From assembly GCA_017308345.1 (NCBI GenBank), contig JAFKFE010000358.1, forward strand, positions 1 through 6,568: DNA of 6,568 nt, given 5' to 3'. The notes beneath the pieces are model-generated. The model was not told the origin of the DNA, searched no databases, and saw only the letters and a list, made by a program, of their open reading frames with translations. The position numbers were made by a program, and so were the translations under genes. This DNA is from Alphaproteobacteria bacterium (GTDB taxonomy: Bacteria > Pseudomonadota > Alphaproteobacteria > Rhizobiales > Rhizobiaceae). Of the stretch, positions 5,918-6,568 are shown in pieces. Each line of letters starts with the position of its first letter. Positions within the stretch are counted from its first letter, which is position 1.

Positions 5918-6568
5918 TCAGAGCCGCGAGACCAGATAGCGCAACGCCGAGCGGCTGGGCATGAAGAAATAGCCGCCGCCTTTGGTGGTGTCGAATTGCG
6001 GCACATCCTTGAGCACGGTGACCTTTTCCCAGGAGGGAATGGAGAACCGGCCACCGCCGCCCCGCGCGCCGATCGTCGGATCCGTCTCGCCCACGAGGCC
6101 CTGGAACGAGTTGGACGAAACCCAGGTCTGCTGGATGAACTCGTATTGGCGCTCGATGTCGGCGTTGAGGCACATGAAGAGCAGGCCCTTCGCGGTCTTT
6201 CCGCCCCTGTCCTTCTTCTCATAGGTGCGGCCGACGCGCAGGATGCGGTGGCGCTTGCCGATCCTGATCTGCGTCTCGCGGTCCTCGCCCAGTGAATCGC
6301 GCGGGTTGGAGCGGCGTATGTGGGAGCCGAGCGGGCAAGCGTGCCCCTGCGGATCCTCCGCCCCGAGCGCGAAATCATTGTCGACGCCGCGCCCCGGACG
6401 CCCGTTCGGATTGCGCACCAGCGAGCTGCCGTCCTGCCAACGGCCCAGCATTTTTGCCGCCACCCAGCGCGGCGTGATGGCCGCATCGCCGGTCTCGCCG
6501 GCGGCCTGAACAGCGGCCCGCCTGCAATAATCGTCGAACAGTTCCACATGCTGCTCGAACTGGCGCAC
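5918..6568 (-). CDS. DyP-type heme peroxidase, C-terminal 216 residues
   Basis: The reading frame is open to the right edge, so the N-terminal part, including the GxxDG motif with the distal Asp, is outside the window; the first visible codon (GTG) is probably internal. Residues are counted from that codon. The block DPQGHACPLGSHIRRSNPRD (72-91) is the family hallmark, and His83 is the expected proximal heme ligand. RHRILRVGR (106-114) carries the conserved heme-pocket Arg region. GLLFMCLNADIERQYEFIQQTW (128-149), FSIPSW and GGGYFFMPSRSALRYL (197-212) match the conserved C-terminal half. DyP peroxidases use hydrogen peroxide to oxidise dyes, phenolics and other donors. The gene ends 60 bases from the convergent regulator stop. 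The C-terminus ends immediately after the fold with no extension resembling an encapsulin cargo tag. A link to the protease operon is not shown. Confidence 0.9.
   Translation of the reverse strand: MRQFEQHVELFDDYCRRAAVQAAGETGDAAITPRWVAAKMLGRWQDGSSLVRNPNGRPGRGVDNDFALGAEDPQGHACPLGSHIRRSNPRDSLGEDRETQIRIGKRHRILRVGRTYEKKDRGGKTAKGLLFMCLNADIERQYEFIQQTWVSSNSFQGLVGETDPTIGARGGGGRFSIPSWEKVTVLKDVPQFDTTKGGGYFFMPSRSALRYLVSRL

Noticed and set aside
5918..5926. C-terminal Ser-Arg-Leu of the peroxidase, like a peroxisomal targeting tripeptide
   Set aside because: The DNA is bacterial, with operon overlap and Shine-Dalgarno sites, so peroxisomal import does not apply. The tripeptide is simply the end of the conserved fold.

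Overview
The window is high-GC, gene-dense DNA with strong G/C preference at third codon positions. The protein families fit an alphaproteobacterium, probably of the rhizobial order Hyphomicrobiales. That placement is inferred from composition and gene style; no rRNA or other marker is present. I see no tRNA, rRNA, CRISPR array, insertion sequence or attachment site.

Layout from left to right. (1) Positions 1-915, minus strand: a metallo-beta-lactamase (MBL) fold hydrolase whose C-terminus runs off the left edge. (2) Positions 908-4585, minus strand: a very large protein that carries two different protease active sites, an N-terminal subtilisin-type serine protease and a C-terminal thermolysin-like zinc protease, joined by a Pro/Ala/Arg-rich linker. 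Its stop codon lies inside the start of the MBL gene (8-base overlap), so the two form one operon, protease first. (3) Positions 4586-5173: a gene-free stretch with a perfect CRP-type palindrome, two overlapping perfect dyads and a strong GC-rich hairpin. (4) Positions 5174-5857, plus strand: a CRP/FNR-family regulator transcribed away from the protease operon. (5) Positions 5918-6568, minus strand: the C-terminal part of a DyP-type heme peroxidase, convergent with the regulator and running off the right edge.

The most interesting reading is that regulator and protease operon form a unit. The regulator keeps the Glu/Arg pair expected to hold a cyclic nucleotide and an RE...K recognition helix compatible with TGTGA half-sites. 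The shared upstream region holds a perfect TGTGA-N6-TCACA operator. The operon would then be a cyclic-nucleotide-controlled cassette encoding an intracellular (no signal peptide seen) dual protease and an MBL hydrolase. The regulatory link is an inference from motif and position. The substrate and purpose of the double protease cannot be read from the sequence. The peroxidase may be only a neighbour.
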